From Thermomonas flagellata (GTDB taxonomy: Bacteria; Pseudomonadota; Gammaproteobacteria; Xanthomonadales; Xanthomonadaceae), in the NCBI RefSeq assembly GCF_022419185.1, contig NZ_JAJOZK010000003.1, positions 217,120 to 281,119 of the forward strand: a stretch of 64,000 bases of DNA, read 5' to 3'. How positions within the stretch are numbered: the first letter of the stretch is position 1; each line of letters starts with the position of its first letter. Of the stretch, positions 56,494 to 64,000 are shown in pieces. The notes beneath the pieces were generated by a model, which ran no database searches, was not told where the DNA came from, and was given only the letters and a program-made list of their open reading frames with translations. The position numbers were made by a program, and so were the translations under genes.

Positions 56494-56991
56494 TCACTTG
56501 GCCTCGACGAACACGTAGTTCACCCCGGCCGGGGTGACCGCGGCCTTGACCCGCTCGCCGTCGATCGCCGAGCCGATGAAGACCACCTTGACGCCCTTCA
56601 TGCTGTTCGGGCCGACCTGCTTGAACGCGGTTTCCACCAGCTCGGCCATCTTGGTCGAGGCCGGCGAGGCGAACACCAGCATATTGCCCTCGAGGATGCC
56701 GCGGCCGAGGTCGCCCTCCAGCTTCTCCAGCTGGCGCTCGTACTGGCCGCCGAAGCCCTCGCTGCTCTCGCTCGGCAGGAAGTACACGTACGGGCTGTTG
56801 GTGATGCCGTCCATGTTGCGCTTGGCGACCTCGGTCACGTAGGCGCGCCAGGCGCCGGTGTCGTCGTTCTTGGGCGCGGTCAGCGGCGCCTGTTCGGCGG
56901 CGGCGGCCTTGGGGGCCTCCTCCTGCTTCTTGCAGGCGGCGAACGGCAGCGCGAGGCAGGCGATCACGAGCAGGCGGGTCAGAGTGTGCAT
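56494..56991 (-). CDS. Conserved hypothetical lipoprotein
   Basis: 165 residues. Lipobox L-P-F-A-A-C (about residues 15-20), then a charged linker (K-K-Q-E-E-A-P-K-A) and an alpha/beta domain with S-P-Y-V-Y-F-L-P-S and G-V-K-V-V-F-I-G-S-A. Similar lipoproteins are common in Xanthomonadaceae; function unknown. The ATG at 56991 has GGGGAG seven bases upstream; the frame is open further but without a ribosome site. Between coaD and the ferredoxin gene. Confidence 0.8.
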   Translation of the reverse strand: MHTLTRLLVIACLALPFAACKKQEEAPKAAAAEQAPLTAPKNDDTGAWRAYVTEVAKRNMDGITNSPYVYFLPSESSEGFGGQYERQLEKLEGDLGRGILEGNMLVFASPASTKMAELVETAFKQVGPNSMKGVKVVFIGSAIDGERVKAAVTPAGVNYVFVEAK

Positions 56992-57036
56992 GGCGGTCTC
57001 CCCTTGGAGGCGATGGAACACGGTGGCGGTGGCGGA

Positions 57037-58154
<1,118 letters not shown>

Positions 58155-58233
58155 CGGGGGCGCTGCGGGGTGGGTGCTACCATGCGCGCCATTCTCGCCC
58201 ACCGCCGCGACGCCCGCACGCCGCCGCGCCCCC

Positions 58234-59373
58234 ATGGTCCGCTGGTTCCGCCGCAACAAGCTCGATCCGATCCCGCCGCGTCGCCTGTCCGACGCGGACC
58301 TGGCGGCCGCGCTGCCGCCGTTCGCCGCGCCCGAAGCACCCGAAGCGTCCGCGCCTGCCGCGCCACCGGCACCGGCCGTGGCGGACGCCGCGGACGCCGC
58401 GCCCGCCGCGGCAGCGGCCATCGCCGGAACCGCGCCCGCCCCCGCCGCCGCCCCCGGCAAGCCGGGCTGGCGCGAACGCCTGCGCGGCAGCGCGTTCGCG
58501 CGCGCCTTCGGCGGGCTGTTCTCGCGCAACCCGCGCCTGGACGACGACCTGCTGGACGAGATCGAGACCGCCCTGCTCACCGCGGATGTCGGCGTGACCG
58601 CCAGCAGCGCGCTGGTGGAAGGCCTGCGCCGGCGCATGCAGGCGCGCGAGTTCGCCGATGCCGCCGCCCTGCGCGCCGCCCTGCGCGCCGAGCTGATCGC
58701 ACTGCTCGCGCCGGTGGCGCGCCCGCTGCGCATCGATCCGGGCAAGAAGCCGTTCGTGATCCTCACCGTCGGGGTCAACGGCGCCGGCAAGACCACCACC
58801 ATCGGCAAGCTCGCGCGCCGCTACAGGGACGAAGGCCGCAGCCTGATGCTGGCCGCCGGCGACACCTTCCGCGCCGCCGCGGTCGCGCAGCTGCAGGCCT
58901 GGGGCGAACGCAACGGGGTCGCGGTGGTGGCGCAGGGCCAGAACGCGGATGCCGCCGCGGTCGCGTTCGATGCCCTGCAGGCCGCGCGGGCGCGCGGCAC
59001 CGACGTGCTGATCGCCGACACCGCCGGCCGCCTGCACACCCAGGGCGGGCTGATGGACGAGTTGGCGAAGGTCGCGCGCGTCCTGCGCAAGCTCGACCCG
59101 GAGGCGCCGCACGAGGTGCTGATGGTGATCGACGGCACCACCGGCCAGAACGCGGTCAACCAGGTGCGCAAGTTCCGCGAGAAGCTGCCGGTCACCGGCC
59201 TGGTGGTGACCAAGCTGGACGGCACCGCCAAGGGCGGCGTGGTGTTCGCGCTGGCGCGCGAGTTCGGCATCCCGATCCGCTACGCCGGCATCGGCGAGCG
59301 CCCGGAGGACCTGCGCGAATTCGACGCCGAGGCGTTCGTGGACGCGCTGCTGCCGGAGTCGCTGGGCGGGTGA
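58234..59373 (+). CDS. ftsY: Signal recognition particle receptor FtsY
   Basis: 379 residues. A basic start (M-V-R-W-F-R-R-N-K-L), an Ala/Pro-rich linker to about residue 75, then the NG domain: G-V-N-G-A-G-K-T-T-T-I-G-K-L-A, D-T-F-R-A-A-A-V, D-T-A-G-R-L-H-T and T-K-L-D-G-T-A-K-G-G. It docks SRP-ribosome complexes to the translocon. The linker is Ala/Pro-rich where E. coli has a long acidic A domain. The stop overlaps the next gene (GTGA). Confidence 0.96.
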   Translation: MVRWFRRNKLDPIPPRRLSDADLAAALPPFAAPEAPEASAPAAPPAPAVADAADAAPAAAAAIAGTAPAPAAAPGKPGWRERLRGSAFARAFGGLFSRNPRLDDDLLDEIETALLTADVGVTASSALVEGLRRRMQAREFADAAALRAALRAELIALLAPVARPLRIDPGKKPFVILTVGVNGAGKTTTIGKLARRYRDEGRSLMLAAGDTFRAAAVAQLQAWGERNGVAVVAQGQNADAAAVAFDALQAARARGTDVLIADTAGRLHTQGGLMDELAKVARVLRKLDPEAPHEVLMVIDGTTGQNAVNQVRKFREKLPVTGLVVTKLDGTAKGGVVFALAREFGIPIRYAGIGERPEDLREFDAEAFVDALLPESLGG

Positions 59374-60629
59374 GCGCGGCGCTGCCCGCCGCTCCGCGCC
59401 GGCCGCGGTGGCGGTGGTGGGGCGTCCTGCTGGCGCTGGCCCTGCTGTTCGCGCTGGCCGCCTGGCTGCTGCAGCCGCCGCGCGCCGGGCGCGCGCTGCT
59501 GGCGCTGGCCGGCGATGCGCTCGGGCTGGAGTTGCACGCCGACGCCATCGACTGGCGCCTGCGCGGCACCCCGCAGCTGGAACTGCGCGGGCTCGTCGCG
59601 TGCGAACCCGGCGCGCCCCGCGCCCTGCTGCGCGCGCGCCGGGTGTTCGTCGCACTGCCGTGGCGCACCCTGCGCACCCTCGGCGCCGACCTCACCGTGC
59701 AGCGGATCGCGCTGGACGCCCCGGTACTGGACCTGCCGGCGCTGCAGCATTGGCTGGCCGGGCGGCCGCCCAGCGAGACCCGGCTGCCCACCCTCGTTGA
59801 TGGCCTGCGCGTGCGCGACGGGCGGATCGACAACGACGACTGGCGGATCGAGGCGCTGGCCATCGACCTGCCCGCGCTGCATCCACGCCAGCCACTGCGC
59901 CTGGACGTGCGCGGCCGCTACGTCGCGGGCACGCTCACCCTGCCGGCCATGCTCGCGCTTTCGCTGGATACCCCGCAGCGGCTGCTGGACCGGCAGCCGG
60001 CGCAGCTGGTCGCGCGCGGCCGCCTGGAGTTTTCGGGCGAGGGCTGGCGGATGCCGGCGCAGGTGTTCCTGGCCGGGCCGCTGCGGATCGGGCGCGACTC
60101 GGCGCTGATGCAGCCGGTGCGGCTGGGGCTGGATGCGCGCTACCAGTCGGCCGCCGGCAGCACCGCGTTCCGGCTCGGGCTGGCCGCGCCGATGGCCTTC
60201 AACGATGCCAGCTGGCGCTTCGTGCCGGCCAGCGTGGTGCTGGAAGGCGATCCGCAGGTGCCACGGGCCCGCGCGCGCGGCAGCCTCAGCCTCGGTGCGC
60301 GCCTGCGCCTGCAGCTGGCCGGCGAGATCGCCGCCTGGCCGGCGGGATGGCCGCCACTGCCGGCACCGCTGCACGCCTCCTCCACGCCGCTGGCCTTCAC
60401 CCTCGCCTACGACGGCGCGCCGGATGCCTCCGGCCCGGCCCGCATCACCCTGCGCCGCGACGCCACCGCGCTGGAGGCGGGCTTCCGCCTGCCCGAACTG
60501 CTGGCGTGGCTGGACGCCGGCGCCAGCGGTTCGCCGCTGCCGCCGCTGGCCGGCACCCTGACCACCCCGCGGCTGGTGCTGGACGGGGTGACGCTGGACG
60601 GCGTGCAGCTGCAGCTCGACGCGCCATGA
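59370..60629 (+). CDS. AsmA-like membrane-anchored protein
   Basis: 419 residues from a GTG overlapping the ftsY stop. One N-terminal helix (about 14-36, W-W-G-V-L-L-A-L-A-L-L-F-A-L) then a periplasmic beta-rich region with G-D-A-L-G-L-E-L-H-A-D-A-I-D-W-R-L-R-G-T-P and D-G-L-R-V-R-D-G-R-I-D-N, as in AsmA/DUF748-type proteins linked to lipid transport in the envelope. Family placement is moderate. It overlaps mutY by four bases at the other end, so ftsY, this gene, mutY and yggX form one chain. Confidence 0.7.
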   Translation: MSAALPAAPRRPRWRWWGVLLALALLFALAAWLLQPPRAGRALLALAGDALGLELHADAIDWRLRGTPQLELRGLVACEPGAPRALLRARRVFVALPWRTLRTLGADLTVQRIALDAPVLDLPALQHWLAGRPPSETRLPTLVDGLRVRDGRIDNDDWRIEALAIDLPALHPRQPLRLDVRGRYVAGTLTLPAMLALSLDTPQRLLDRQPAQLVARGRLEFSGEGWRMPAQVFLAGPLRIGRDSALMQPVRLGLDARYQSAAGSTAFRLGLAAPMAFNDASWRFVPASVVLEGDPQVPRARARGSLSLGARLRLQLAGEIAAWPAGWPPLPAPLHASSTPLAFTLAYDGAPDASGPARITLRRDATALEAGFRLPELLAWLDAGASGSPLPPLAGTLTTPRLVLDGVTLDGVQLQLDAP

Positions 60630-61678
60630 GCGCCATGCCCGACATCGCCGCGCGCCTGCTGGCGTGGTTCGATCGCCACGGCCGCCACGACCTGCCGTGG
60701 CAGCACCCGCGCACGCCGTACCGGGTGTGGCTGAGCGAGATCATGCTGCAGCAGACCCAGGTGTCGGTGGTGGCGGGCTATTTCGAGCGCTTCGTCGCCG
60801 CCCTGCCCGACCTGCCGGCGCTGGCGCGCGCGCCGCAGGACGCGGTCCTCGCGCTGTGGTCGGGCCTCGGCTACTACGCCCGCGCCCGCCACCTGCATGC
60901 CGCCGCGAAGCTGTGCCTGGAGCGCCACGGCGGCGAACTTCCACGCGACCTCGACGCGCTCGTCGCGCTGCCCGGCATCGGCCGCAGCACGGCCGGGGCG
61001 ATCCTCGCGCAGGCCTGGGGCGATCGCGCGCCGATCCTCGACGGCAACGTCAAGCGCGTGCTGTGCCGGGTGTTCGGCATCGAAGGCTGGCCGGGCCAAC
61101 CGGCGGTGGAGAAGCGCCTGTGGGCGATCGCCGAAACGCTGCTACCGCCCACCCGGCTGGCCGACTGGACCCAGGCGCAGATGGATTTCGGCGCCACCCT
61201 GTGCACCCGCGCCCATCCCGCCTGCGCGCTGTGCCCGCTGCAAGACATCTGCGTGGCGCGTCGCGACGGGCGCACCGCCGACCTGCCCACGCCCAAGCCG
61301 GGCAAGCCGCTGCCGCAGCGCGAAGCGCACCTGCTGCTGGCCGAGGATGGCGAGGGCCGCGTGCTGCTGCAGCGGCGCCCGCCCACCGGGGTCTGGGCGG
61401 GGCTGTGGTCGCTACCCCAGCTGGACGACGCCGCGCAGGCGCTCGGCTGGTGCCGCGACCACCTGCACGGCGATCCCGCCGCGGCGCAGGCGCTGGCCCC
61501 GATCGAACACGCCTTCAGCCACTACCGCCTGCGCCTGCACCCGCTGCGCGTGCACACCGAGGGGCTGCAGCCGCGCATCGCCGATAATGACGGACTGCGC
61601 TGGGCGCGCCGCGCGGAGCTTGCCGCGCTCGGCCTGCCCGCCCCCATTCGCAGACTGCTGCAGGAGCCAACCGCATGA
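60626..61678 (+). CDS. mutY: Adenine DNA glycosylase
   Basis: 350 residues. It removes adenine mispaired with 8-oxoguanine. Catalytic Glu in [10 protein letters not shown], helix-hairpin-helix [10 protein letters not shown], Asp in I-L-D-G-N-V-K-R-V, four iron-sulfur cysteines in C-x6-C-x2-C-x5-C ([17 protein letters not shown]), and a C-terminal NUDIX-like domain for 8-oxoG recognition. Overlaps neighbours by four bases on both sides. Confidence 0.97.
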   Translation: MSAMPDIAARLLAWFDRHGRHDLPWQHPRTPYRVWLSEIMLQQTQVSVVAGYFERFVAALPDLPALARAPQDAVLALWSGLGYYARARHLHAAAKLCLERHGGELPRDLDALVALPGIGRSTAGAILAQAWGDRAPILDGNVKRVLCRVFGIEGWPGQPAVEKRLWAIAETLLPPTRLADWTQAQMDFGATLCTRAHPACALCPLQDICVARRDGRTADLPTPKPGKPLPQREAHLLLAEDGEGRVLLQRRPPTGVWAGLWSLPQLDDAAQALGWCRDHLHGDPAAAQALAPIEHAFSHYRLRLHPLRVHTEGLQPRIADNDGLRWARRAELAALGLPAPIRRLLQEPTA

Positions 61679-61944
61679 CCCGCCAAGTGCATTGCGTGGT
61701 GGACGGCATCGACACCGATGGCCTGGACTTCCCGCCGTGGCCCGGCGAACTGGGCCAGCGCGTATACGATAGCGTCGGCAAACCGGCGTGGCAACGCTGG
61801 CTGGCGCACCAGACCATGCTGATCAACGAGCACCGGCTGTCGCCGCTGAACCCGCAGCACCGCGCCTTCCTCGAAGGCGAGATGGCCAAGTTCCTGTTCG
61901 GCGGCGGCGCCGACAAGCCCGCCGGCTACGTGCCGGCGGACTGA
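61675..61944 (+). CDS. yggX: Fe(2+)-trafficking/oxidative damage protection protein YggX
   Basis: 89 residues. The conserved cysteine at position 7 (R-Q-V-H-C-V-V) and the [22 protein letters not shown] and [14 protein letters not shown] motifs match YggX, which protects iron-sulfur clusters and may carry iron. Directly coupled to mutY (ATGA), as in E. coli. Confidence 0.95.
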   Translation: MTRQVHCVVDGIDTDGLDFPPWPGELGQRVYDSVGKPAWQRWLAHQTMLINEHRLSPLNPQHRAFLEGEMAKFLFGGGADKPAGYVPAD

Positions 61945-61963
61945 CGGCCCCCAGGCGCGGCGG

Positions 61964-62446
61964 TTACGGCTGCGCGCCCTGCTTGGGATCGGCCGGCCGC
62001 TCCACCGGCGCGTCGATCTTGCTGGCATCGCGCTCGGCCTTGCGGATCGCCTTCATGTCGAGCGGCTGGATCGACTTGATCGTGCACGGGATGTCCGGCA
62101 TCAGCGGCCCCACCCCACGCGGGATCACCCGGTCGAAGCCGGCCCACACCTGGCCGACGCTGCGGCTCAGGCTGATCATCGGCGCGAAGCTGAGGTTAGT
62201 GCACGGCCCGTACAGCTTGAGCAGATAGGCCCGGCCCGGTCCCGACCACACCGCCAGCGCGCTGTCGCCCAGCGGCGTCCAGCCGTCCATCGGCATGGTG
62301 TACATGAAGCTCGAGACCGGCGCCCCGGCATGCTGCTCGTACAGCGCCAACTTCTCTGCATCGCTCATGCGCGGCCCGCTGGCGCAGCCAGCCAGCACAG
62401 CCGCCGCCAGCGCCGACGCCGCCAGCCATCGCGTGTTCGCATTCAT
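61964..62446 (-). CDS. DUF6491-type lipoprotein
   Basis: 160 residues. Lipobox V-L-A-G-C (about residues 16-20) then S-S-F-M-Y-T-M-P-M-D-G-W-T-P-L-G-D and L-L-K-L-Y-G-P-C-T-N-L motifs found in small xanthomonad lipoproteins; two further cysteines may form a disulfide. Function unknown. The ATG at 62446 has GGAGG nine bases upstream; the open frame upstream is not used. A hairpin sits in its leader. Confidence 0.8.
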   Translation of the reverse strand: MNANTRWLAASALAAAVLAGCASGPRMSDAEKLALYEQHAGAPVSSFMYTMPMDGWTPLGDSALAVWSGPGRAYLLKLYGPCTNLSFAPMISLSRSVGQVWAGFDRVIPRGVGPLMPDIPCTIKSIQPLDMKAIRKAERDASKIDAPVERPADPKQGAQP

Positions 62447-62469
62447 CACGGTGTCCTCCCGTCCGTTGG

Positions 62470-62493
62470 ATACGCGCCCCGATGGGCGCGTAT
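62470..62493. repeat. 10-bp perfect hairpin in the leader of the lipoprotein gene
   Basis: ATACGCGCCC (62470-62479) and its exact complement (62484-62493) flank a CGAT loop, 24 bp upstream of the lipoprotein ATG. There is no T-run on either side, so an operator or leader stem-loop is more likely than a terminator. The remaining sequence to the tRNA (62494-62639) shows no gene. Confidence 0.5.
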
Positions 62494-62639
62494 TCATCCT
62501 GCGCCCGCGCCGCGCGCCATGCGCAAAGCCGGCGTGAAGACCGCCGCGCCCGCCGCCACCCGCCAGCCGGTGTTCAGGCATCGCCCCCGGCTTGCGCCAC
62601 CTGTCCCGCCTCCGTATCATGCGTGGCTCGCACGCTCAT

Positions 62640-62715
62640 GGCCGGGTAGCTCAGTTGGTAGAGCAGGGGATTGAAAATCCCCGTGCCGGGGGTTCGATTC
62701 CCTCCCCGGCCACCA
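62640..62715 (+). tRNA. tRNA-Phe (GAA)
   Basis: 76 nt with a 7-bp acceptor stem (GGCCGGG/CCCGGCC), D-arm, anticodon GAA at 62673-62675, T-arm GGTTCGATTCC and an encoded CCA end. All stems pair. tRNA genes are frequent insertion points for islands; the sequence after this one is noticeably different in composition. No copy of the tRNA 3' end is seen again before the window edge. Confidence 0.98.
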
Positions 62716-62727
62716 TGTTCAAACGCA

Positions 62728-62768
62728 AGCCCTGCAACGGTTCCAGCCGATGCGGGGCTTTTCGTTTC
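62728..62768 (+). terminator. Intrinsic terminator of tRNA-Phe
   Basis: Nine-bp stem (62728-62736 with 62751-62759, one G-T wobble), 14-nt loop, and a T-rich tail (CTTTTCGTTT), 13 bp after the tRNA. Confidence 0.8.
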
Positions 62769-63095
62769 TGGCCTGCCACTTGGCCTGTCCACGTGATCGA
62801 TCGGCGTTTCGTTGCCGTTTGCCTACGCTGCCAATCCCACGGCTTGCCGCCAACCCGCCACCGCCCCGACATCACCGAAAGTTCCGGAGATTGGCCGCGC
62901 GAGTCGTCCCCCTCCTGGTTCGAGCCGCCATCCCTCAGGCGACCCTCATCCTTCAGATGCCCGGTCGGGATGCTTGTCGTTGACGAGATGAACCGCCCCG
63001 GCTCGATGCGGCTCGGATACATGGCGGAACCGCAGACCTCGCCTCTGCCTGCCTCGGCAGGTCGCCGCGAGGAAGCCCTGGAAAGCTACCCATCA
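62769..63095. other. Gene-free stretch after tRNA-Phe, possibly a structured transcript
   Basis: No credible coding region in either direction: open frames here run straight through the tRNA or into the repeat array. Near the right end a CCTCGC/GCGAGG stem encloses a CCTG/CAGG hairpin (about 63036-63073), shortly before a strong terminator, hinting at a small RNA. No strong promoter is seen; a TTGACG at 62980 lacks a good -10 at the right distance. Confidence 0.35.
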
Positions 63096-63130
63096 CGACC
63101 GGCGCACCATCCGCCGGTCGGTCTTTTTGG
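63096..63130 (+). terminator. Intrinsic terminator without an assigned gene
   Basis: Perfect 9-bp stem (63096-63104 with 63112-63120), 7-nt loop and a GTCTTTTTGG tail. It ends plus-strand transcription just before the promoter of the tracrRNA-like unit, so that unit is insulated. The transcript it terminates is unknown. Confidence 0.8.
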
Positions 63131-63134
63131 GCTG

Positions 63135-63163
63135 TTGACACCCGCGATGGATTGCGCTATAGA
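63135..63163 (+). promoter_or_regulatory. Near-consensus sigma70 promoter of the tracrRNA-like unit
   Basis: TTGACA (63135-63140), exactly 17 bp, then TATAGA (63158-63163). The expected start is near 63170, inside a perfect 20-bp palindrome. It is the best promoter match visible in the window. Confidence 0.8.
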
Positions 63164-63167
63164 TAAA

Positions 63168-63187
63168 TTGCTGAGCATGCTCAGCAA
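63168..63187. repeat. 20-bp perfect palindrome over the transcription start
   Basis: TTGCTGAGCATGCTCAGCAA is identical on both strands and covers about -2 to +18 of the predicted transcript. It could be an operator for a dimeric repressor or a 5' hairpin in the RNA. Confidence 0.65.
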
Positions 63188-63324
63188 GTTTGATGCAAAC
63201 GCGCATTCTCCTTGCCGAATCGCCAAAAAGCGATTCGGCACTGCCCAAATGGTCGGCAGCGCGAGAATCCCGAAGTCAAGGAAAAACACAACGACGCCCC
63301 CACGATGTTGGGGGCTTTTTCTTT
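63170..63324 (+). ncRNA. tracrRNA-like small RNA with an anti-repeat to the CRISPR-like array
   Basis: Predicted transcript of about 155 nt. Order: 5' palindrome; anti-repeat at 63189-63204, where 15 nt are exactly complementary to the array repeat (GCGCGTTTGCATCAA), with a one-base bulge then three more pairs; a perfect 11-bp stem-loop (TGCCGAATCGC with its complement around a C-A-rich loop, about 63214-63241); a small CTGCC/GGCAG stem (about 63241-63259); and an intrinsic terminator. This is the layout of type II tracrRNAs, with the anti-repeat near the 5' end. It is read in the same direction as the array, so the two RNAs could pair. Pairing does not extend across the whole repeat and no cas9 is seen in the window. 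An antisense regulator is the main alternative. Confidence 0.6.
63296..63324 (+). terminator. Intrinsic terminator of the tracrRNA-like unit
   Basis: GCCCCCA (63296-63302), 6-nt loop, TGGGGGC (63309-63315), then TTTTTCTTT. A textbook terminator 32 bp before the first array repeat. Confidence 0.9.
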
Positions 63325-63332
63325 GGAACCCC

Positions 63333-63352
63333 CTGCGCAGACCTGCGCAGAC
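63333..63352 (+). repeat. Tandem 10-bp direct repeat before the array
   Basis: CTGCGCAGAC occurs twice in immediate succession (63333-63342, 63343-63352). Each copy contains the palindrome CTGCGCAG. It lies between the terminator and the first, imperfect array repeat. Confidence 0.7.
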
Positions 63353-63355
63353 GCG

Positions 63356-63664
63356 GCTTCGGAAGGCGGGGTTGCGCGTTTGCATCAAGCGTGCAGAATC
63401 GCATCTGCCGCCCGACCGCGTGCGCTGCCGGCTTTGGAAGCGCGTTTGCATCAAGCGTGTAGAATCCGGCGGCCACCCAGGCGCGCACGTCCGCCTGCTT
63501 CGGAAGCGCGTTTGCATCAAGCGTGTAGAATCGGATGCCGAGTTCAGGCGGGCGCTCTTTGCGCTTCGGAAGCGCGTTTGCATCAAGCGTGTAGAATCGG
63601 ATGCCGAGTTCAGGCGGGCGCTCTTTGCGCTTCGGAAGCGCGTTTGCATCAAGCGTGTAGAATC
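63356..63664 (+). CRISPR. CRISPR-like array, five 36-bp repeats and four 30-bp spacers
   Basis: Repeats: R1 63356-63400 (imperfect: a 9-nt insertion after its first ten bases and one substitution), R2 63431-63466 (one substitution), R3 63497-63532, R4 63563-63598 and R5 63629-63664 (identical). Each runs from GCTTCGGAAG through GCGCGTTTGCATCAAGCG to GTAGAATC. Spacers (63401-63430, 63467-63496, 63533-63562, 63599-63628) are all exactly 30 bp; the first three are unrelated in sequence and the fourth repeats the third. 36/30 spacing is characteristic of type II systems. The TAGAAT at the repeat's 3' end resembles a -10 element, as in type II-C arrays transcribed from within repeats. No cas genes are in view; the main alternative is a 66-bp minisatellite. 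Confidence 0.7.
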
Positions 63665-63665
63665 C

Positions 63666-63708
63666 GACCTGTTCTAACTCATTGAATTACAATGGGTTAG
63701 AACAGGTC
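63666..63708. repeat. 19-bp inverted repeat joining the array end and the adjacent gene's stop
   Basis: Arms 63666-63684 and 63690-63708 match at 18 of 19 positions around a 5-nt loop. The right arm encodes the last codons and TAA of the minus-strand gene; the left arm begins two bases after the last array repeat. It may end that gene's transcript or mark a recombination junction. Confidence 0.65.
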
Positions 63709-64000
63709 GTACTGCCTGCGCGGGTCGTAGTGGTAGTCATCGTCAGCGTTGACCAGCCGACTCTCGTAGGGGCCGTGCAGGTAGCGGAGCATCCCCATCT
63801 GGCGGTCGGTGATGAAGATGCCGTGGACGTGCCCGCCCGGTGGAACGTAGGGATGGAGCGCCGCAAGGTAGGCTTCGATTGACCTGCCCCCAATCGCCGT
63901 ACCACTGATTACTGGGAGAGTCCGGGGTTGAAGGGTACTTGGTGTTGCGGGGTTTGGGTACGGTGGTGGGCGGCGAACTGTGCGGGTGGGATGCGGCCGC
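63697..64000 (-). pseudogene. C-terminal part of an unidentified gene with an apparent frameshift (runs off the right edge)
   Basis: Minus strand, stop at 63697-63699. The last 60 or so codons read as a convincing protein (S-I-E-A-Y-L-A-A-L-H-P-Y-V-P-P-G-G-H, I-T-D-R-Q-M-G-M-L-R-Y, Y-D-P-R-R-Q-Y-D-L-F). Upstream of about 63890 that frame loses protein character, while a neighbouring frame carries on well (K-Y-P-S-T-P-D-S-P-S-N-Q-W-Y-G-D-W-G). The switch falls at a run of five C (63887-63891, G on the coding strand); removing one base joins them as G-D-W-G-R-S-I-E-A-Y. Family not recognised, and it does not look like a Cas protein. Composition is poorer in GC than the core genes. Frameshift, phase variation or sequencing error are all possible. 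Confidence 0.55.

Noticed and set aside
62900..62960. Remnant tRNA suggested by GGTTCGAGCC
   Set aside because: Only a T-loop-like string; no acceptor or anticodon stem can be formed around it.
62651..63022. Minus-strand frame ending G-I-E-P-P-A-R-G-F-S-I-P-C
   Set aside because: The end is the antisense of tRNA-Phe, a well-known spurious translation.
63086..63652. Minus-strand open frame with repeated M-Q-T-R-F-R-S units
   Set aside because: The same array read on the other strand; no ribosome site, and it ends within the tracrRNA-like unit.
62592..63677. Long plus-strand open frame with repeated K-R-V-C-I-K-R-V-E-S units
   Set aside because: It runs through tRNA-Phe, two terminators and the repeat array. 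The periodic peptide is only the 66-bp array (22 codons) read as protein.
63666..63708. Integron attC-like site
   Set aside because: GTTAGAAC and GTTCTAAC look similar to attC core sites but do not fit the GTTRRRY/RYYYAAC consensus, and no integrase is seen.

Overview
The window is very GC-rich (low seventies percent by eye) and tightly packed with genes. Its content and gene order point to a gammaproteobacterium of the Xanthomonadaceae/Lysobacteraceae (Lysobacter, Luteimonas or a relative). Supporting features are petABC followed by sspAB, queA-tgt-yajC-secD-secF, miaB-phoH-ybeY-corC, large TonB-dependent receptors, and a phytase gene divergent from a receptor gene. This assignment is inferred from gene content only.

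Layout. 1-3 kb: the 5' end of an Oar-like TonB-dependent receptor, then marC, an SDR-fold protein, a monothiol glutaredoxin and sodB. 3-7.6 kb: purEK, a Trm112-like protein, nadC, a small membrane protein and sspAB. 7.7-11.4 kb: the cytochrome bc1 genes and a lytic transglycosylase. 11.5-17.7 kb: miaB, phoH, ybeY, corC, a DUF4105 protein and corA. 17.7-27 kb: a DUF819 transporter and a peptide-handling block (S9 peptidase, OPT and POT transporters, and an M13-fold protein with a ruined active site). 27-36.4 kb: a rhomboid protease, an alkyltransferase-like protein, the DUF47-pit phosphate pair, a CNNM-type protein, ExoD, and a PhnD-like binding protein paired with a membrane GGDEF-EAL enzyme. 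36.4-45.3 kb: trmJ, suhB, a PhoD-like phosphatase, secDF-yajC, tgt, queA and an Lrp regulator. 45.3-52.4 kb: an aminotransferase, then a phytase/phosphatase operon divergent from a TonB receptor. 52.4-62.6 kb: upp, MAPEG, an MBL hydrolase, ggt, ferredoxin, coaD, rsmD, ftsY, an AsmA-like protein, mutY, yggX, lipoproteins and tRNA-Phe.

Phosphate is a recurring theme. Sequences resembling PhoB boxes lie in front of the first receptor, the DUF47-pit operon, and both sides of the phytase/receptor divergon.

The last kilobase, after tRNA-Phe, differs from the rest: it is richer in AT and has no intact gene. It holds an array of five repeats (36 bp) separated by four spacers of exactly 30 bp. Just upstream is a compact transcription unit with a near-consensus promoter, an anti-repeat of 15 nt perfectly complementary to the array repeat, two stem-loops and an intrinsic terminator. 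This resembles a type II CRISPR array with its tracrRNA. No cas gene is visible, and the window ends about 340 bp further on, inside a frame-disrupted gene on the other strand. This is the most promising part of the window.
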